Assembly (NCBI RefSeq): GCF_030052815.1
Contig: NC_079510.1
Coordinates: forward strand, 48,884,725-48,948,724
Reading direction: 5' to 3'
Source: Hevea brasiliensis
Taxonomy: Eukaryota > Streptophyta > Magnoliopsida > Malpighiales > Euphorbiaceae
DNA length: 64,000 nt
The notes beneath the pieces are model-generated. The model ran no database searches. It saw only the letters and a program-made list of their open reading frames with translations, and was not told the DNA's origin. The translations under genes and the position numbers were made by a program. Numbering within the stretch: position 1 is the first letter of the stretch; each line of letters begins with the position of its first letter. Below are positions 11,368-24,121 of this stretch, one piece after another.

Positions 11368-14300
11368 TTGTGCTGAAACAGTAAAATTTTGAATTCTTTC
11401 TTCATAACCTCACAGCTACCATGTCATGGCATCATTGTTCTTGTGGTGACTTATGTTGAAACATTTTTTGAATTTAGAGAATCTCAGTGATTAGACTATG
11501 TGTTGCTAAGAAATTTTATGCTAACAATTAACATTTATTACTTCATCTGTATCACATGACTGTTGAGATTGTCATTTATCAATTAATTAACTAGGACCTG
11601 TGCTTGCGTTATGTACTGTAGCTTCTTGGGAAGAGTAGCGGATTTCAGGTAGCACCAACTCATCGACCGTGTACAAAAGGACTTTGGTTGTGGAGTGCAC
11701 CCATAAAGAGAACAGCTCTTGATGGAACTGAATACAATCTTTTACTATTAGATAGCGAAGGAATAGATGCTTATGATCAAACAGTAAGTTTTATTTCCTT
11801 CTATTAGAATTAACTGACAATTATTTTGTTGCTAGTTTATTTGATATTTTGATTGGTTCAAGAACTTTGGGCTGACTTGTGTCAAATTTTATTCCTCACA
11901 ACATATGGTTGGCTACTTATATTGCATAGTTACTGTTAATACTGTGCATTTCTCTTTTTTATTCATTTCACTTACTGCTTTTGAATAATGTTTAATAATT
12001 TGTCATTTCGTGCTTTTCTATTTTGACTTCCTTAATTGCCATATATTTTTTCTTTGGCAGGGGACTTACAGCACTCAAATATTCTCCTTAGCTGTTCTCT
12101 TATCTAGCATGTTCATTTACAATCAGGTGAGAACAAGTTATGCTCAGATTTTTGCCATTCTAATTAACTTTCATTGTTTCTTTTCTTCTTCTTCTTCTTC
12201 TTCTTCTTCTTCTTCTTCTTCTTCTTTGTTATGTTCATTTTTATTTTCAATATGTTTTCGTTGTAACATGATAAACTTCCCAGCAAAATGATTAATTTGT
12301 GCTGTTGTCCCAGTGGCCTCTTTTACTGGATTTATTGTTCACTCACCTATCTAATTACTTCTATTTAGATGGGTGGTATAGATGAAGCTGCACTTGATCG
12401 TCTCTCTCTTGTCACTGAAATGACAAAACACATTCGAGTGAGAGCTTCAGGAGGAAAGAGTAAAGCTTCTGAACTTGGACAATTCTCCCCTATATTTGTT
12501 TGGCTTCTAAGGGTATTGAACTCTGAAATATTTTATTCTTATATTATTTTCCTTTTATGTTTTGAAAACAATGGTTTTTGACATCATAAATGCTCTAGAT
12601 GTTATGTAAATGGCTTTGAATGATTGATTTCTTGCAGGATTTCTATCTGGATTTAGTAGAGGATGATAGGAAAATAACACCCCGTGACTATCTAGAGCTT
12701 GCCCTAAGGCCTGTTCAAGGTAGTGGAAGAGATATAGCTGCCAAAAATGAGGTAACTTTTGTCATGGATTTTATTTATTCTCACAAGTAATTTAACAAAT
12801 TTTTTTTTTCTTCAGTAATAATTCTATGTAGATAGTTTTGCATTTTCTTCAAAGTGGCAAAGATGCATTTGCTAAGGAATTTCCAATTAAATGTGTTGGA
12901 CGTGATTCTCGTTGATATCAATTTCTGGTGCTGTCTTACTTGCATAGGGGTGCATTGAGCACAACATATTTTGATTTTTTTTTCCCATATTGGAGGTGTT
13001 AATTGTGCAATAAAAATGATTTGATAGATTCGAGACTCCATTCGAGCTCTCTTTCCAGATAGAGAATGCTTCACCCTCGTGAGGCCTTTGAACAATGAAA
13101 ATGAACTCCAACGACTGGATCAAATATCGGTTAGTAATATCTACACTTCTATATTTGTGGGTGTGTGGTTGTTTAGGATTACTAACTAGTGGTTGGGTAG
13201 TAATCTCTTTCTGGAACATCACATTTTTTTACCCTTTTATTTTTTTTGTAGTTGGACAAATTAAGGCCTGAGTTTAGATCTGGGCTGGATGCACTTACCA
13301 GATTTGTTTTTGAGAGAACAAGGCCTAAGCAAGTTGGGGCCACTATAATGACAGGCCCGATTCTTGTTGGTATCACAGAATCTTATTTGGAGGCTCTTAA
13401 TAATGGTGCAGTGCCCACAATATCCTCTTCGTGGCAGGTTGGCTTCCTGTTTTGAATTCTTGTTTTATCATGACAGATATAAGGGAAGATTGTTTACACT
13501 ATGGGTCTTCCATTGTGTAATTGGTTTCTCAATTCATTCTTCATTTGCTTTAGAAAATGGTTCTAAATAATTATTAGGTAATGCTTTAATAACTTATGAA
13601 TATGAATTAATAATGGAGCCTTCACTATATGTCAACTTAGATACTGATGTTTAATGGGATCAATCATTATTATATTAAGAATACTCAACTCAACTCAACT
13701 AAACCTTTATCCCAAAAATTTGGGGTCGGCTATATGGATTCGCTTTCTCCACTCTAAACGATTTTGGGTTAAATCCTCAGAAATGTGTAATGCTTCTAGG
13801 TCATGTTGTACCATTATTATATTAAGAATACTAAATCGAAATGTTATTTGGCTTAATTGTAATATGATAAAACATAAAAATAACTAAGAGAGCCATCTTC
13901 TTTAAAGGCAAAAAGAGAAGAAAGTAAAGAAGTATTCCAACTAGGTCTTTTTTTTTTTTTTTTTACCATGGGCAACAAAAAGAATAGGAAGGAGGAAGTA
14001 AAAATATTCTTGTGATTACATGTCAAGTTTAAACCAAGTAGAGCTAAAAGTTAAATTTGTGTTCAACATGATAAGACCAGTTAAACTTTTCTTCTCCTTC
14101 CTAGATTATACGAAACCTTTTCAGATGGAAGTAATCTTGCAAGCTAAAACCAGTAGTTTTAGCCTTGATTTCAAGAAGAGGGTGATTTTGGATTGCAAAA
14201 ATTGGGATGAGATAGAATATGCACTTTTCTATCATAAATCTACAAAATTTCAAATATATGGGTAATGGGTGGATGGTTCTTCCACACTTAAAACTGCTAT

Positions 14301-17300
14301 CTATATTCTGAGTTGTGGAGTGCACCCTTTTTAGGAAGTTTCCTGTTTATTCCACATCTTAATGTTGTTATATATAGAATTGTCTGGTTTTTTTTCTTGT
14401 TAGAAACAATTACTTCTTTGGTGCATCAGCTGTATCTCCTCCCGCCCTGTGACAGCTAAGATGTATTTAACCTTCAACTCTAAAAGGAAAAATCTTTTAG
14501 GAAGTTCCTATATAGCATCAGATGCTACAATTTATTTATTCCTTTTCATCTTCCCTGATATATTATTTTGCAGAGTGTTGAAGAAGCTGAGTGTCGAAAA
14601 GCACATGACACTGCCACTGAAGTTTATATGTCCACTTTTGACCATTCGAAGCCAGCTGAGGAAGTAAGTGGAACTCTTTTCCTAATTATTTGATGATTTC
14701 TATTATTATCTAATTTCAATAATGTTAGGCTGCTCTGAGGGAAGCACATGATGAAGCAGTTCAAAAATCAATCGCTGCATTTAATGCTAGTGCTGTGGGG
14801 ATTGGTTCGGCAAGGACAAAATATGAAGGACTTCTGCATAAATTCTTCAAAAAGAAATTTGAGGTGATGGATATTTAGAATACTATCAGGAAACATTTAA
14901 TCTATGCCTTGTATTGGTTATTGCATTCTTCTGTATCTTTTGGAGTTGCTCCTCCTTACTCTTGAGCTTGGAAATTGTGCTGTAGATTGTTGACATTTAT
15001 ATGTTTTAACTTCTGCAATTGAGTCAAATGTTAAAGGCTGTAGCTATATTTTGGGTCATTCATATGCACTAGGTGTGATCCTCAAACCAATTTCATACAT
15101 TTTAGTCTTTAAAGTTGATTGATCACATAGTGTAAAAAAAAAGAGCAAACTTGTAATTATAGAGGTTTTGGAAACCTTATTGATTAGTAGTGAGAATTTG
15201 CTACTGATCTTCTGTTTTTAAGTGACAACACTGGAAATAAATTCTTTGTACAGGGTTGCTTTTTGTCATGTTCAGTTGCATTTTACATGACTGGTTATAT
15301 TAAACTGGCCATTGATGCAGGAGTATAAGAAGAATGCATTTATAGAGGCAGACTTGCAATGCTCAAATGCAATACAAAGCATGGAAAAAAGACTCAGAGC
15401 AGCTTGTCATGCTTTGGATGCGAATGTGGATAATGTTGTGAAGGTGAGTGTTCACTATTGCTAACAATGTTATGTATTAATTTTGAGTCTGTCTGCTGCT
15501 TTAATGTCATTGCTAGATGTCTTCAGTTGAGGATCCTAACATTTAAGAGGTGGATCAAATAGGCTACATTTATGTTTTGACGGGTAAAAAAAAGTAAAGC
15601 TGGTTTTGTCTATTAGTTTTCCCCTTCATATGTTTTTTGTTTCCTTGGCTGGCTTGTATTGCAAAGGAGCCTGTTGGTCTGTTTTTTGGGTGAGTGGCCT
15701 ATGCTTTAACCGTTTCATGGGAACCTATATCTGTCACTGCATTTTTCACTATGGAATTGATACTCTCTAATTGTATTAGTGCTTATAATAATGTGTGAAA
15801 TATATCATTGATAAGAACTTAATGGCTTCAGAAGAATATGTATTTAATGAGGATGACTTGGCATGCATCTCCCTTATGTGCAAGGTTTTTTATTGTTGAT
15901 GGATTTGCCATTAAACTCGGAATAATATTGCAGAAGTTGGTTGTCATTTTTTGTGTTAAACTATGTTTATACTTGTTTGTGAATATTCCGTGCAGGTTCT
16001 CGACAGCCTTCTATCTGAGTATGATAAATCATGTCATGGCCCAGGGAAATGGCAGAAATTGGTTACTTTCCTACAACAAAGGTCTGTATCTGCCTGCCTG
16101 TCCCTCCTCTTCCCTTTTGGTTGTTTTTGAGGTTTTGCGTATTGACTTTGTTTGCTTGCAAATAAAATATTTGCTATTGAAATTTCCAGTTTGGAAGGTC
16201 CAATCCGTGACCTTGCCAAGAGGCTTAATGATCAAATTGCAACTGAGAAGACTTCCCTCTCATTAAGATGTCGCTCAATTGAGGATAAGATGGAAATGCT
16301 TAACAAGCAACTGGAAGCTAGCGAGAAACATAGGTCTGAATACATGAAACGTTATGATGAAGCTATCAGAGAGAAGAAGAAGCTATCTGATGACTTTATG
16401 AAGCGCATGTCTGACTTGCAGAGCAGTCGCAGTTCACTAGATGAGAGGTGTTCTAGCTTATTGAAAACACTGGAATCTACTAAGCAAGAAGCCTCAGACT
16501 GGAAAAGAAAACATGACCAATTGTTATCAAAGCAGAAAGCTGATGAAGGCCAGATAAATTCAGAAATTGGAATTCTTAGGTCTCGAACCAGCGCTGCAGA
16601 GGCAAGGCTGGCTGCTGCTCATGAGCATACCAGGTCAGCTAAAGAAGAGGCAGAAGAGTGGAAACGGAAGTATGACATTACTGTAAGAGAAACAAAAGCT
16701 GCTCTTGAGAAGGCAACAATTGTGCAAGAGCGAACGAGCAAAGAAACGCAATTGAGGGAAGATGCTTTGCGAGAGGAATTTTCTAGTCGTTTGGCAAAAA
16801 AGGTGATCTCTCTGTGTTAAATGATGTGTGCATGTAATTAATACATTTTAATTTTTTATTATTTCACACATTCATGAGTAGACAGCCTTTTATAATTTTT
16901 GTGCCGATCAATGTGCAGGAAGAGGAAATAAAGGAGAAAAATGGGAAGATAGAGTATGCTGAGCAATGTATGACAACTATAAACTTGGAGTTAAAGGTGT
17001 GTTTCTTGGATCATTTCATTATGGAAACAAAATATTGTCTCTCTCTTGTGGACTTACCTTTCCTCTCACTCTCTGGCACACGCATGCGCATGAGCATGTG
17101 CACGCACAGTAGTATTATTTCATAAAATATGAAATATTGAGCAAAAGATTAGAAGTTATGCGTGAGTGATAAGTGATAACACATTTTGCAGGCTGCTGAA
17201 TCAAAAATTAAGAGTTATGATTCCGAAATATCATCCCTGAAGCTTGAAATCAAAGAGGTGGTTGAGAAATTGGAGTCTGTGAATGCTAGGGCACAATCTT

Positions 17301-18235
17301 ATGAAAGAGAAGCTAGGATACTGGAGCAAGAGAAGATCCATTTGGAGCAGAAGTACCGATCTGAGTTTGAGAGGTTTGCAGAAGTCCAGGAAAGGTGTAA
17401 CCATGCTGAAAAGGAATCTAAGAGGGCTACTGAATTGGCTGATAAAGCACGTGCTGATGCAGCATCTGCTCAAAAGGAAAAGAGTGAGCTTCAGAAATTG
17501 GCAATTGAAAGATTAGCCCAAATTGAGAGGGCTCAGAGGCATATTGAAAGTTTGGAAAGAGAGAGAACTGATTTAGCAGATGCAGTTGATAGAATAAGAG
17601 TGTCAGAGATGGAGGCTCTTTCGAAAGTTTCACTTCTAGAGGCAAGAGTTGAAGAAAGGGAGAAAGAAATAGAGTCACTGCTGAAATCGAATAATGAGCA
17701 GAGGGCTAGTACGGTTAAAGGCCTTCAGGATCTTCTGGATTATGAGCGTAAAGCCCATAGTGTTGCAAACAAAAGGGCAGAAGACCTTTCTCTTCAGTTG
17801 GAAGCAGCACGGGCAAAGCTTGATTCACTCCAACAGGAGTTGACATCAGTTCGTTTGAATGAGTCAGCATTGGACAGTAAGCTAAAGGCTGCTTCCCATG
17901 GCAAACGCATTAGAACTGATGATATTGAAATGGGTGTAGGATCTGTTCAAGACATGGGTACAAATGACAGGATTTTAAGACCTAGTAAGAAGTCCAGAAG
18001 CACAACAAGCCCTTTAAAGAACACACAGCCAGAAGATGGTGGTTCAGTGTTCAAGGGTGATGAGGATAACCACAGTCAACAAACTGATCCGGAAGATTAT
18101 ACCAAATTCACGGTGCAGAAACTTAAGCAAGAACTCACAAAACATAATTTTGGTGCGGAGCTCCTCCATTTGAGGAATCCAAACAAAAAAGACATCCTTG
18201 CTTTGTATGAGAAATATGTTCTCCAGAAGTCGTAG
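10103..18235 (+). CDS. GBPL3: Guanylate-binding protein-like 3 (GBPL3) large GTPase, 14 exons, 1066 aa
   Basis: A dynamin-superfamily GTPase of the guanylate-binding family. In Arabidopsis GBPL3 forms nuclear condensates in immunity and has been linked to the nuclear periphery; that role is carried over by homology. Exons: 10103-10360, 11622-11783, 12061-12126, 12369-12512, 12638-12751, 13028-13129, 13252-13437, 14574-14663, 14729-14863, 15321-15443, 15996-16081, 16190-16802, 16919-16996, 17192-18235. All introns are GT-AG and only the exon 11/12 junction is not phase 0. Visible: a Ser/Pro-rich N-tail, P-loop GRSRQGKS (74-81), switch-I-like RPCTKGLW (from 101), DSEG (130-133), and GBP-type G4 LLRD across exons 4/5 (208-211). 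Helical middle to about 460, coiled coil about 500-950, basic clusters GKRIR (956-960) and RPSKKSR (982-988), and a compact SAP-like tail (about 1022-1066). There is no CaaX box, so no lipid anchor as in some animal GBPs. Length matches the family (about 1.08 kaa in Arabidopsis). Confidence 0.95.
11124..11158. repeat. (TTTTA)n microsatellite in GBPL3 intron 1
   Basis: Pentanucleotide repeat of TTTTA, about seven units, inside the 1261-base first intron. Confidence 0.85.
11297..11364. repeat. Compound (AT)n(AC)n(GC)n microsatellite in GBPL3 intron 1
   Basis: An uninterrupted alternating purine-pyrimidine tract of 68 bases: AT about 11297-11315, AC about 11315-11350, GC 11351-11364. All three parts are alternating, and the AC and GC parts are the classic Z-DNA-prone kind. 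Confidence 0.95.
12183..12226. repeat. (TTC)n microsatellite in GBPL3 intron 3
   Basis: About fourteen TTC units, 60 bases after the exon 3 donor at 12127. Confidence 0.9.
13686..13811 (-). mobile_element. Short non-LTR retroposon insertion (RTE-LINE 3' end or SINE) in GBPL3 intron 7
   Basis: A 126-base insert is flanked by a perfect 21-base direct repeat (13665-13685 and 13812-13832, starting CATTATTATATTAAG), the mark of target-primed reverse transcription. On the minus strand the insert contains ATATAGCCGACCCC and ends in GTTGAGTTGAGTTG, a TTG-rich tail of the kind seen at 3' ends of plant RTE-type LINEs and the SINEs they mobilise. It is intronic and on the strand opposite to the gene. 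The insert is very short, so most likely a 5'-truncated copy. Confidence 0.75.
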
Positions 18236-19131
18236 GAGTTCTATAATCGACTTGTATAGGTGTGATTGTAATCTACTAGAAATTTAGTTAATAGATCAGT
18301 GTGTGCTTTAGAAGTAGGTTTAAGTTCTGAAGCGGTTGGTTGCAGGCCTTCGTACCAGGTTTGGAAAGTCATATTTATGTTAAAAAGAGGAGTTTTAGTC
18401 AGAAGTGAGTTGAGGGGGAGAAAGTCTTTGTTCTTCTCTGTTTTTCTAAATCCCCCTTTAAGAATATTTGTTGGCATTTGGTCATGGCAGACCTTTTTAT
18501 TTGGTGTCCTATATGAATGAACTTTGTAATGATTTTCTTGGCTAGTAAATATTTGAATGCCGTTTTCGCCTATACTTGCTTGACACAGCTAATCCTTTTG
18601 ATTAGTCAAATTTCGTTGTCATTATCAAAATTCAAATCCATTGTTTACTATGTCATTTTCATCGGCAAGGAAAGTTCTAGCGCAGAAAAGACGAACTTAT
18701 ATGTTTCGTTTTAGGATTCGTCCATTTTGACATGATAAATGGTTGTTATACAGTTTTCCCTTCTAATTCAGACGCAATTAATTGAAAATATTTTCTCGTT
18801 TTCACATGCAGTACCCTAGCCTTCCACCTTTCACAAGAAAAAGATAATAAAAAGTGGAAACACTGGCATTTGGTGTACATTACACATAGATATTTTAGAA
18901 CTTGCAAAAAAAAATTCAATTTTTGCATATCATGCTGTATCAAAATCAAACCATTTACTCTGCAATCAGAGAATTTTCGAAGAAGAAAGTACATTTTTTT
19001 GTAATTTGGCCAAAAATTTAAAAGAAGCAAAACTTACCTGCCAACTAAATTAATCATTAGTTCACCGTTAACCATTATCATTGCGTGGCATTTAAAAATG
19101 TCGAGTAATTGTTTTTTGATACATAAAAAAG
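18236..19131. other. GBPL3 3' UTR and short intergenic stretch
   Basis: The first 300 bases after the stop are probably 3' UTR; no exact poly(A) site is clear. The remainder up to the LTR element shows no supported gene. A minus-strand frame at 18746-19030 has no recognisable domain. Confidence 0.45.
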
Positions 19132-19136
19132 ATGAG
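19132..19136. repeat. Target-site duplication, left copy (outer element)
   Basis: ATGAG directly before the left LTR. The right copy at 51462-51466 is ATAAG, one transition different. Five bases is the usual Ty3/gypsy duplication size. Confidence 0.65.
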
Positions 19137-20574
19137 TGTCATGATCCAAATTATGAGCCGGATTGGGCACTAGGACTTGGATTTGCATAAAACCCCAAAA
19201 ACTCGTAGTAAGTCCAATTATCATTCAACCCAATAATGAAGCCCATATTTGGCCCAATTTCAAGAAACAACCGGACAAAGCCCAGCCATAATATGGACCA
19301 TCCAATAGGGAGTCCTTAACTCACCGGACCTGTAATATCAAAACCAAACCATTTGGGGAGCTCTCACCCACACAATCATCCATAATCAATATAAAATCAA
19401 AGGGGAGTCCAACTCCCTCATCCAACATAGGCATCCACCCCACACTTACACATACATGTAGATTATAAATTACATCCAAATTAATAGATCTTACAGTCCC
19501 AACTAAATAATATGTTCCTATACATGTGGAGTTCTAGAATTCAAATCTAACATTACAAATTACGAAGATAATGGCAAATAGACCTGTGGAGAAGGAAGCA
19601 GGTTAAATACAAGAAAAAGCTCTCTTGTAATCTAGAAAAATAAGGTGGACAGATATGAGCATTCGACTCATAGACTAAGATATTGATTTCACATACAATT
19701 TCTATAACTATCTAATTCTAATGCATCCTTAGAAATGAAATGCATCATCTTCATGCAAGCCATATAGATCATGTCAAATCACATCATAGACAATCTGGAG
19801 CACTCACGCACCCGTGTCAAATCCATACTCACACATACATATATGGAGAGCTGATCCCCTTACATAGCTCTCTTAGTTCTAATCTCTGCCAATGAGATCA
19901 ACTCAAAGCTGGACTTTCTCTTATTATCCAAATGTGGAGGCCAACGAGATCAGCTCAAAGCGTGCCTACCTTGACTTATCCATAATAAGGATCAGGTCCC
20001 AGTTAGTCAAGTTCCAGCTACATCTACCCGTCCTACCCATATCCCTATATACACCACATACACACCCACTCACACACACAGTTCCAGATTGCCATAAGAC
20101 AACAATCACAGTAATGTCATCAAGAACAAATGCAATATAAAACGTGCCTAATATTTATTACATACATATATGTATAAGTGATGTATAAACATGCTTTGAA
20201 TATAATAATATTGAAATTATAAATAAAATTAATATCTACTCACAAATTAATCGATAGTCACTGTGGCGGCTGGGCGAAGGAGGAAAGCTGACCCAGTTCA
20301 CCTAAACATTATATCAAAAATTTTATCAACATTTACTTAAAATAAAATTTTAAAGAATCAAGGGAAAATCCTAAGTTTTGCCAAAATTTTGACAAAATTT
20401 TTTCTATACCTCAAACCTACTCAACTTGTAAAAAGATCCAAATAACACTTTTAAATCTCAAATTCCCACAACCACATCTCATCAACATCATATGGCCCCT
20501 CCTGGGCTCTCCAAAATAGTAAAAAATCTTATAGTTACACATAAAATAATTATTTAAAAATTTAGGGTGTTACA
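19137..20574 (-). repeat. Outer element 3' LTR (left copy)
   Basis: Matches 50039-51461 along its whole length with many substitutions and small indels. Starts TGTCATGATCC and ends AGGGTGTTACA on the plus strand. A GT/CA-rich stretch near 20050-20080 is shared with the other copy. Confidence 0.9.
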
Positions 20575-20592
20575 TTCTTACCCCCCTTACAA
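20575..20592 (-). other. Polypurine tract of the outer element
   Basis: On the minus strand GTAAGGGGGGTAAGAA sits directly before TGTAACACCC, preceded by CGAGGACGAATTTTTTTG. This arrangement is typical of plant Tekay/Del chromoviruses and fixes the minus orientation. Confidence 0.8.
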
Positions 20593-21791
20593 AAAAATTC
20601 GTCCTCGAATTTTACATGAGGTAGAACAATGACACAAAGTTACATATCAAATAAATATGGGTACTTGCTGTGCATATCCCACTCTGACTCCTAAGTGAAT
20701 CCTCCACAGAATGACTCTTCCGCAGGACTTTAATCATAGGGATCTACATAATTTTTCTGTCTGTTGAAAATTGTCTTTAAACGTTCCCTGATAGAAGGAA
20801 CAATCTCTGAAGTGTACTGTACCAGATCTAAATCATGTACTCTCTCCTCTCTAACTTATGTCCAACACAGAGGAGATCTACACTTCCTGTCATATAATAT
20901 TTTATGAAGCATCATTCTGAAATAACTACCTTTGCATGCACCTTATCAGAAACCATTGTTGATCATATTTGGCCATTGAAGCGTTAGCAAGACTTTTCTC
21001 CATGATAAAAGCACTTGTACTTCTTAGTTTTGTGATATTATGAGCTTCTAGTCTACTTTTTGCCATGAGGTCATTGTACCAACTCCTGTCTGTCTTATGT
21101 AACTAGCTGCGTAGAACTCCATCTATCTTCTCTGCATCAAATTTAAATCCCTCTATTAAAAAATATACTTTAAGCTTTTATAGTCAGTGTATATTTCGCA
21201 CATTTCACCATATAGGTAATGCCTCTAGATTTTTAGTGCAACGACTATGGCCTCCATTTCCATACCTTGAGTGGGATAGTTCTGCTCGTGCCTCTTTAAT
21301 TGCCTTGAAACATAAGCAGTACTTTACTATGCTGCATCAAGACACACCCTAACCCAACTCTAAAAGCATCACAGTACACTTATACCCTTCTCCACTCACT
21401 AGCAAAGTCAACACAGGAGCTGTAGTTAAACAGTCCTTAAGCTTCTAGAAGCTTTCCTCACATTCATTTGACTAGAAGAACGAGACATTCTTTCGAGTCA
21501 ACCGTGTTAGAGGAGCTACTATTCTGGAGAAATTCTGCACAAAACGATTGTAGTAACCTGCTAAGCCTAGAAAACTTCGTACCTCGGTGACTATAGTAAG
21601 CCTAAGCCAATCTGTTGCTGCTTAATTTTCTTAGGGTCCATCAGAATACCTTTACTAAAGACCACTTATCCCAAGAATGAGATGCTCTCTAGCTAGAACT
21701 CACACTTTGAAAATTTTGCATATAGCTGATGCTCCCTTAATGTTTGTAACACCATTCTCAGATGCTATACATGCTCTTCCTCAATTCGAGA
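20593..21791 (-). pseudogene. Degraded RNase H and 3' pol region of the outer element
   Basis: Minus-strand fragments around 21430-21590 read GLAGYYNRFVQNFS and LTTAPVL, which follow the reverse transcriptase in Ty3/gypsy pol. In-frame stops and frame changes interrupt them. Around 20750-20900 a piece reading NRQKNYVD recalls the C-terminal side of integrase, but the integrase catalytic core is not visible between, so much of it seems deleted. Confidence 0.55.
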
Positions 21792-22424
21792 CTACACTAA
21801 AATGTCATTTATGAATACAATGGCAAAGCGATCAGAAAATGGCCTAAGCACCCTGTTCATTAAGTCCATAAAGGCCGCTGGTGCATTAGTGAGTTCAAAA
21901 GACATCACTAGGAACTCATAATAACTATACCTAATCTTGAACACTGTCTTTGGCACATCCTCACTTTTGATCCTCAGCCAGTGATAACCTGACTGCAAGT
22001 CTATTTTTGAAAAGTACCTTGCTTCTTGTAGCTGGTCAAACAAGTCATCAATCCGTAGAAGTGGATACTTATTCTTAATTGTCACCTTATTTAAGTGTCT
22101 GTAATCAATGCACAATCTCAAGGATCCATCATTCTTCCTCACAAACAGAACAGGAGCACCCCAGGATGAAGTGCTTGGACATATGAAACCCTTGTCCAGA
22201 AGCTCTTGTAGCTGCTCTTTCAGCTCCTTCAATTCTGCTGGTACCATCCTGTAAGGTGGCATAAAAATGAGATTTGTACCTGGCACAATATCTATGCAGA
22301 ACTCTATTTTCCTTTCTGGGAGCAATCTTGAAAGCTCCTCAGGAAACACATTTACAAATTCTTTGAAAACAGGTACATTCTCCACATCATTACCTTCAAC
22401 AAATATATCCCTCACTAGTGCCAA
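21792..22424 (-). pseudogene. Reverse transcriptase fragment of the outer Ty3/gypsy element
   Basis: An open stretch of 210 codons covers the end of the protease-RT linker and the core RT motifs: [14 protein letters not shown], then [16 protein letters not shown], then [18 protein letters not shown], ending in VFINDIL. The last motif is normally F[VI]DDIL. The first catalytic aspartate is Asn here, and the motif FGLTNAP has Glu for Gly, so the enzyme would be inactive even where open. It ends in a stop straight after the catalytic motif. Confidence 0.85.
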
Positions 22425-23621
22425 ATATCCCTAACATCCACACCTCAATATCTTTCTAGCACTAATGGCTGACGCTAAGTTGTATGGAACTACACTATGC
22501 CACATCTATTACCTACAGCTTTTCGGACTTCAACCTCAAATCTACCCATTAGCAAAAGTTTCATCCATCGAATCTCATCCATAGATAGCACTCCCTCCAG
22601 CTTATAGTTCAGAAGGGCTATAAGCCCTGGTAACTAACTTGATCTAACTCTTGTTATTGCTCTGATCGTTCTTTCATACTTAATATTAGGGACACACTTA
22701 GCATTATTTCCTTTTAAAGAGAATGTGTACGGACTGGTGCCTACCAACTCCTTAAATACTGGGTCACCTCAACACAATTTCCCTTGCTTATATAGTCTTC
22801 TTGAGCAAAAAACATGAGCTAAACTTGAAGAGAAAGAGGAATCTCCTCCTACAGTCAACAACACACTATTTTCTATAGAATAATATTCAACCCATGTCTC
22901 TTGGTCTTCTTTTTGAAATTTTATCATTTCTTTCTATAAGATATCAGGTGCAACAATCCTTCTGTTATACCACCGATTTGCCTAACAAATCATCCTAAGA
23001 TTTACTATCTCTACTTATACTCCATTTTTACCTTTTATGCCTACCCTTGTTCTTTTGTATCTCTATATCTCACTGTATTCTAGAAGATATCACTCATTAA
23101 CAGACTCTTCCAAAATTGATTCCAATCATATCTACTGCCATAACTCTTATCCTTATACTTCTCAGTGACTTGTGATTACTACTCATATGTATCCTTTCCT
23201 GCTTTATCTCCTACTGTCATTCTGTCACTTATTTTCATTCATGTTTCCTTATAAAGTGACCCTATTTATCATACTGAAAATACTTACCTATCCCTTGATC
23301 ACAAACCCCATAAATGCTATCTCACCATCTCTTCTCAAGACCTAAGCCTATGTGCCATTTTCCAACATTCTTTTTATTCGTTATGGTTATTTGAATCATT
23401 ATATTTACTTTTATTTAACTTACTACTTGTTAATTCACTCATTTGCCGGATAGGACAGTTCAAGACACCATTGCACATCCTACAACTTTTGCTTGCTCTG
23501 ATTGCATTCCTCAACTAACTATCCCCATATTGTTAAAAGTTTAAATGGATCTTATCCCATTGCTACCTACTCCATCTTGGGAACATGCAATAGATAGAGT
23601 TTGATCCATATCCTGCAAATT
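22425..23621 (-). pseudogene. Decayed protease and gag end of the outer element
   Basis: No long open frame survives. Around 23235-23280 the minus strand still shows the skeleton of a CCHC zinc knuckle: the spacing 4-5-5 and the GHFIRK core remain, but both first cysteines read Tyr, the last position reads His, and a stop lies inside. Protease motifs are not readable. Confidence 0.45.
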
Positions 23622-23626
23622 TGAAC
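23622..23626. repeat. Target-site duplication TGAAC, left copy (Athila-type element)
   Basis: TGAAC directly before the LTR at 23627; identical to 48125-48129. Confidence 0.9.
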
Positions 23627-24111
23627 TGATGCATGCATTTTATATCATCATTTAGGTATAATTTTTGCACATAATCTATCCTTGTTCATAGCTATTACTA
23701 TAGATATTAGCATATATTTAGTCAATTTTGTAATTTTACACTTCTTAGTTTAATTTTTAGAATTTGTTTGTTTTGTAGGTTAAATTTGGAGAAATTTAGT
23801 GTATTTTGATTAAAGCAGCTATTTGAAAGAAATTAGAGTTGAATTGCAAAAATTTTGAAGTTGAGTTAAAGAGGCCGAAAGTGACACAACCAGCGACATA
23901 ACTTGTGCCACAGGTTGTGTCGATTGTCAGATATGCAGTTTTTCTCGGACAGCAGGTTTCACAACATGCAACGCAACCCGCAACACAACTGATTTAGCTT
24001 GTGTCGTTTTACTGAAAATGGCTGACGTGGCATTTTCGTTCCTCTGATTCAATATAACACTTTCTCTAGAATCTTTTGCCTTTTTACCCATTCTAGGGCA
24101 AACCTCTGAAC

Positions 24112-24121
24112 CATATAAAAG
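24112..24121 (+). promoter_or_regulatory. Putative U3 TATA box in the Athila-type 5' LTR
   Basis: CCATATAAAAGCTC at the same place as in the right LTR (about 47112-47121), followed by a CT-rich tract that could hold the transcription start. Conserved in both LTRs. Confidence 0.5.

Noticed and set aside
11142..11405. Minus-strand frame across the intron 1 microsatellite
   Set aside because: Most of it is the translated AT/AC/GC repeat inside a GBPL3 intron.
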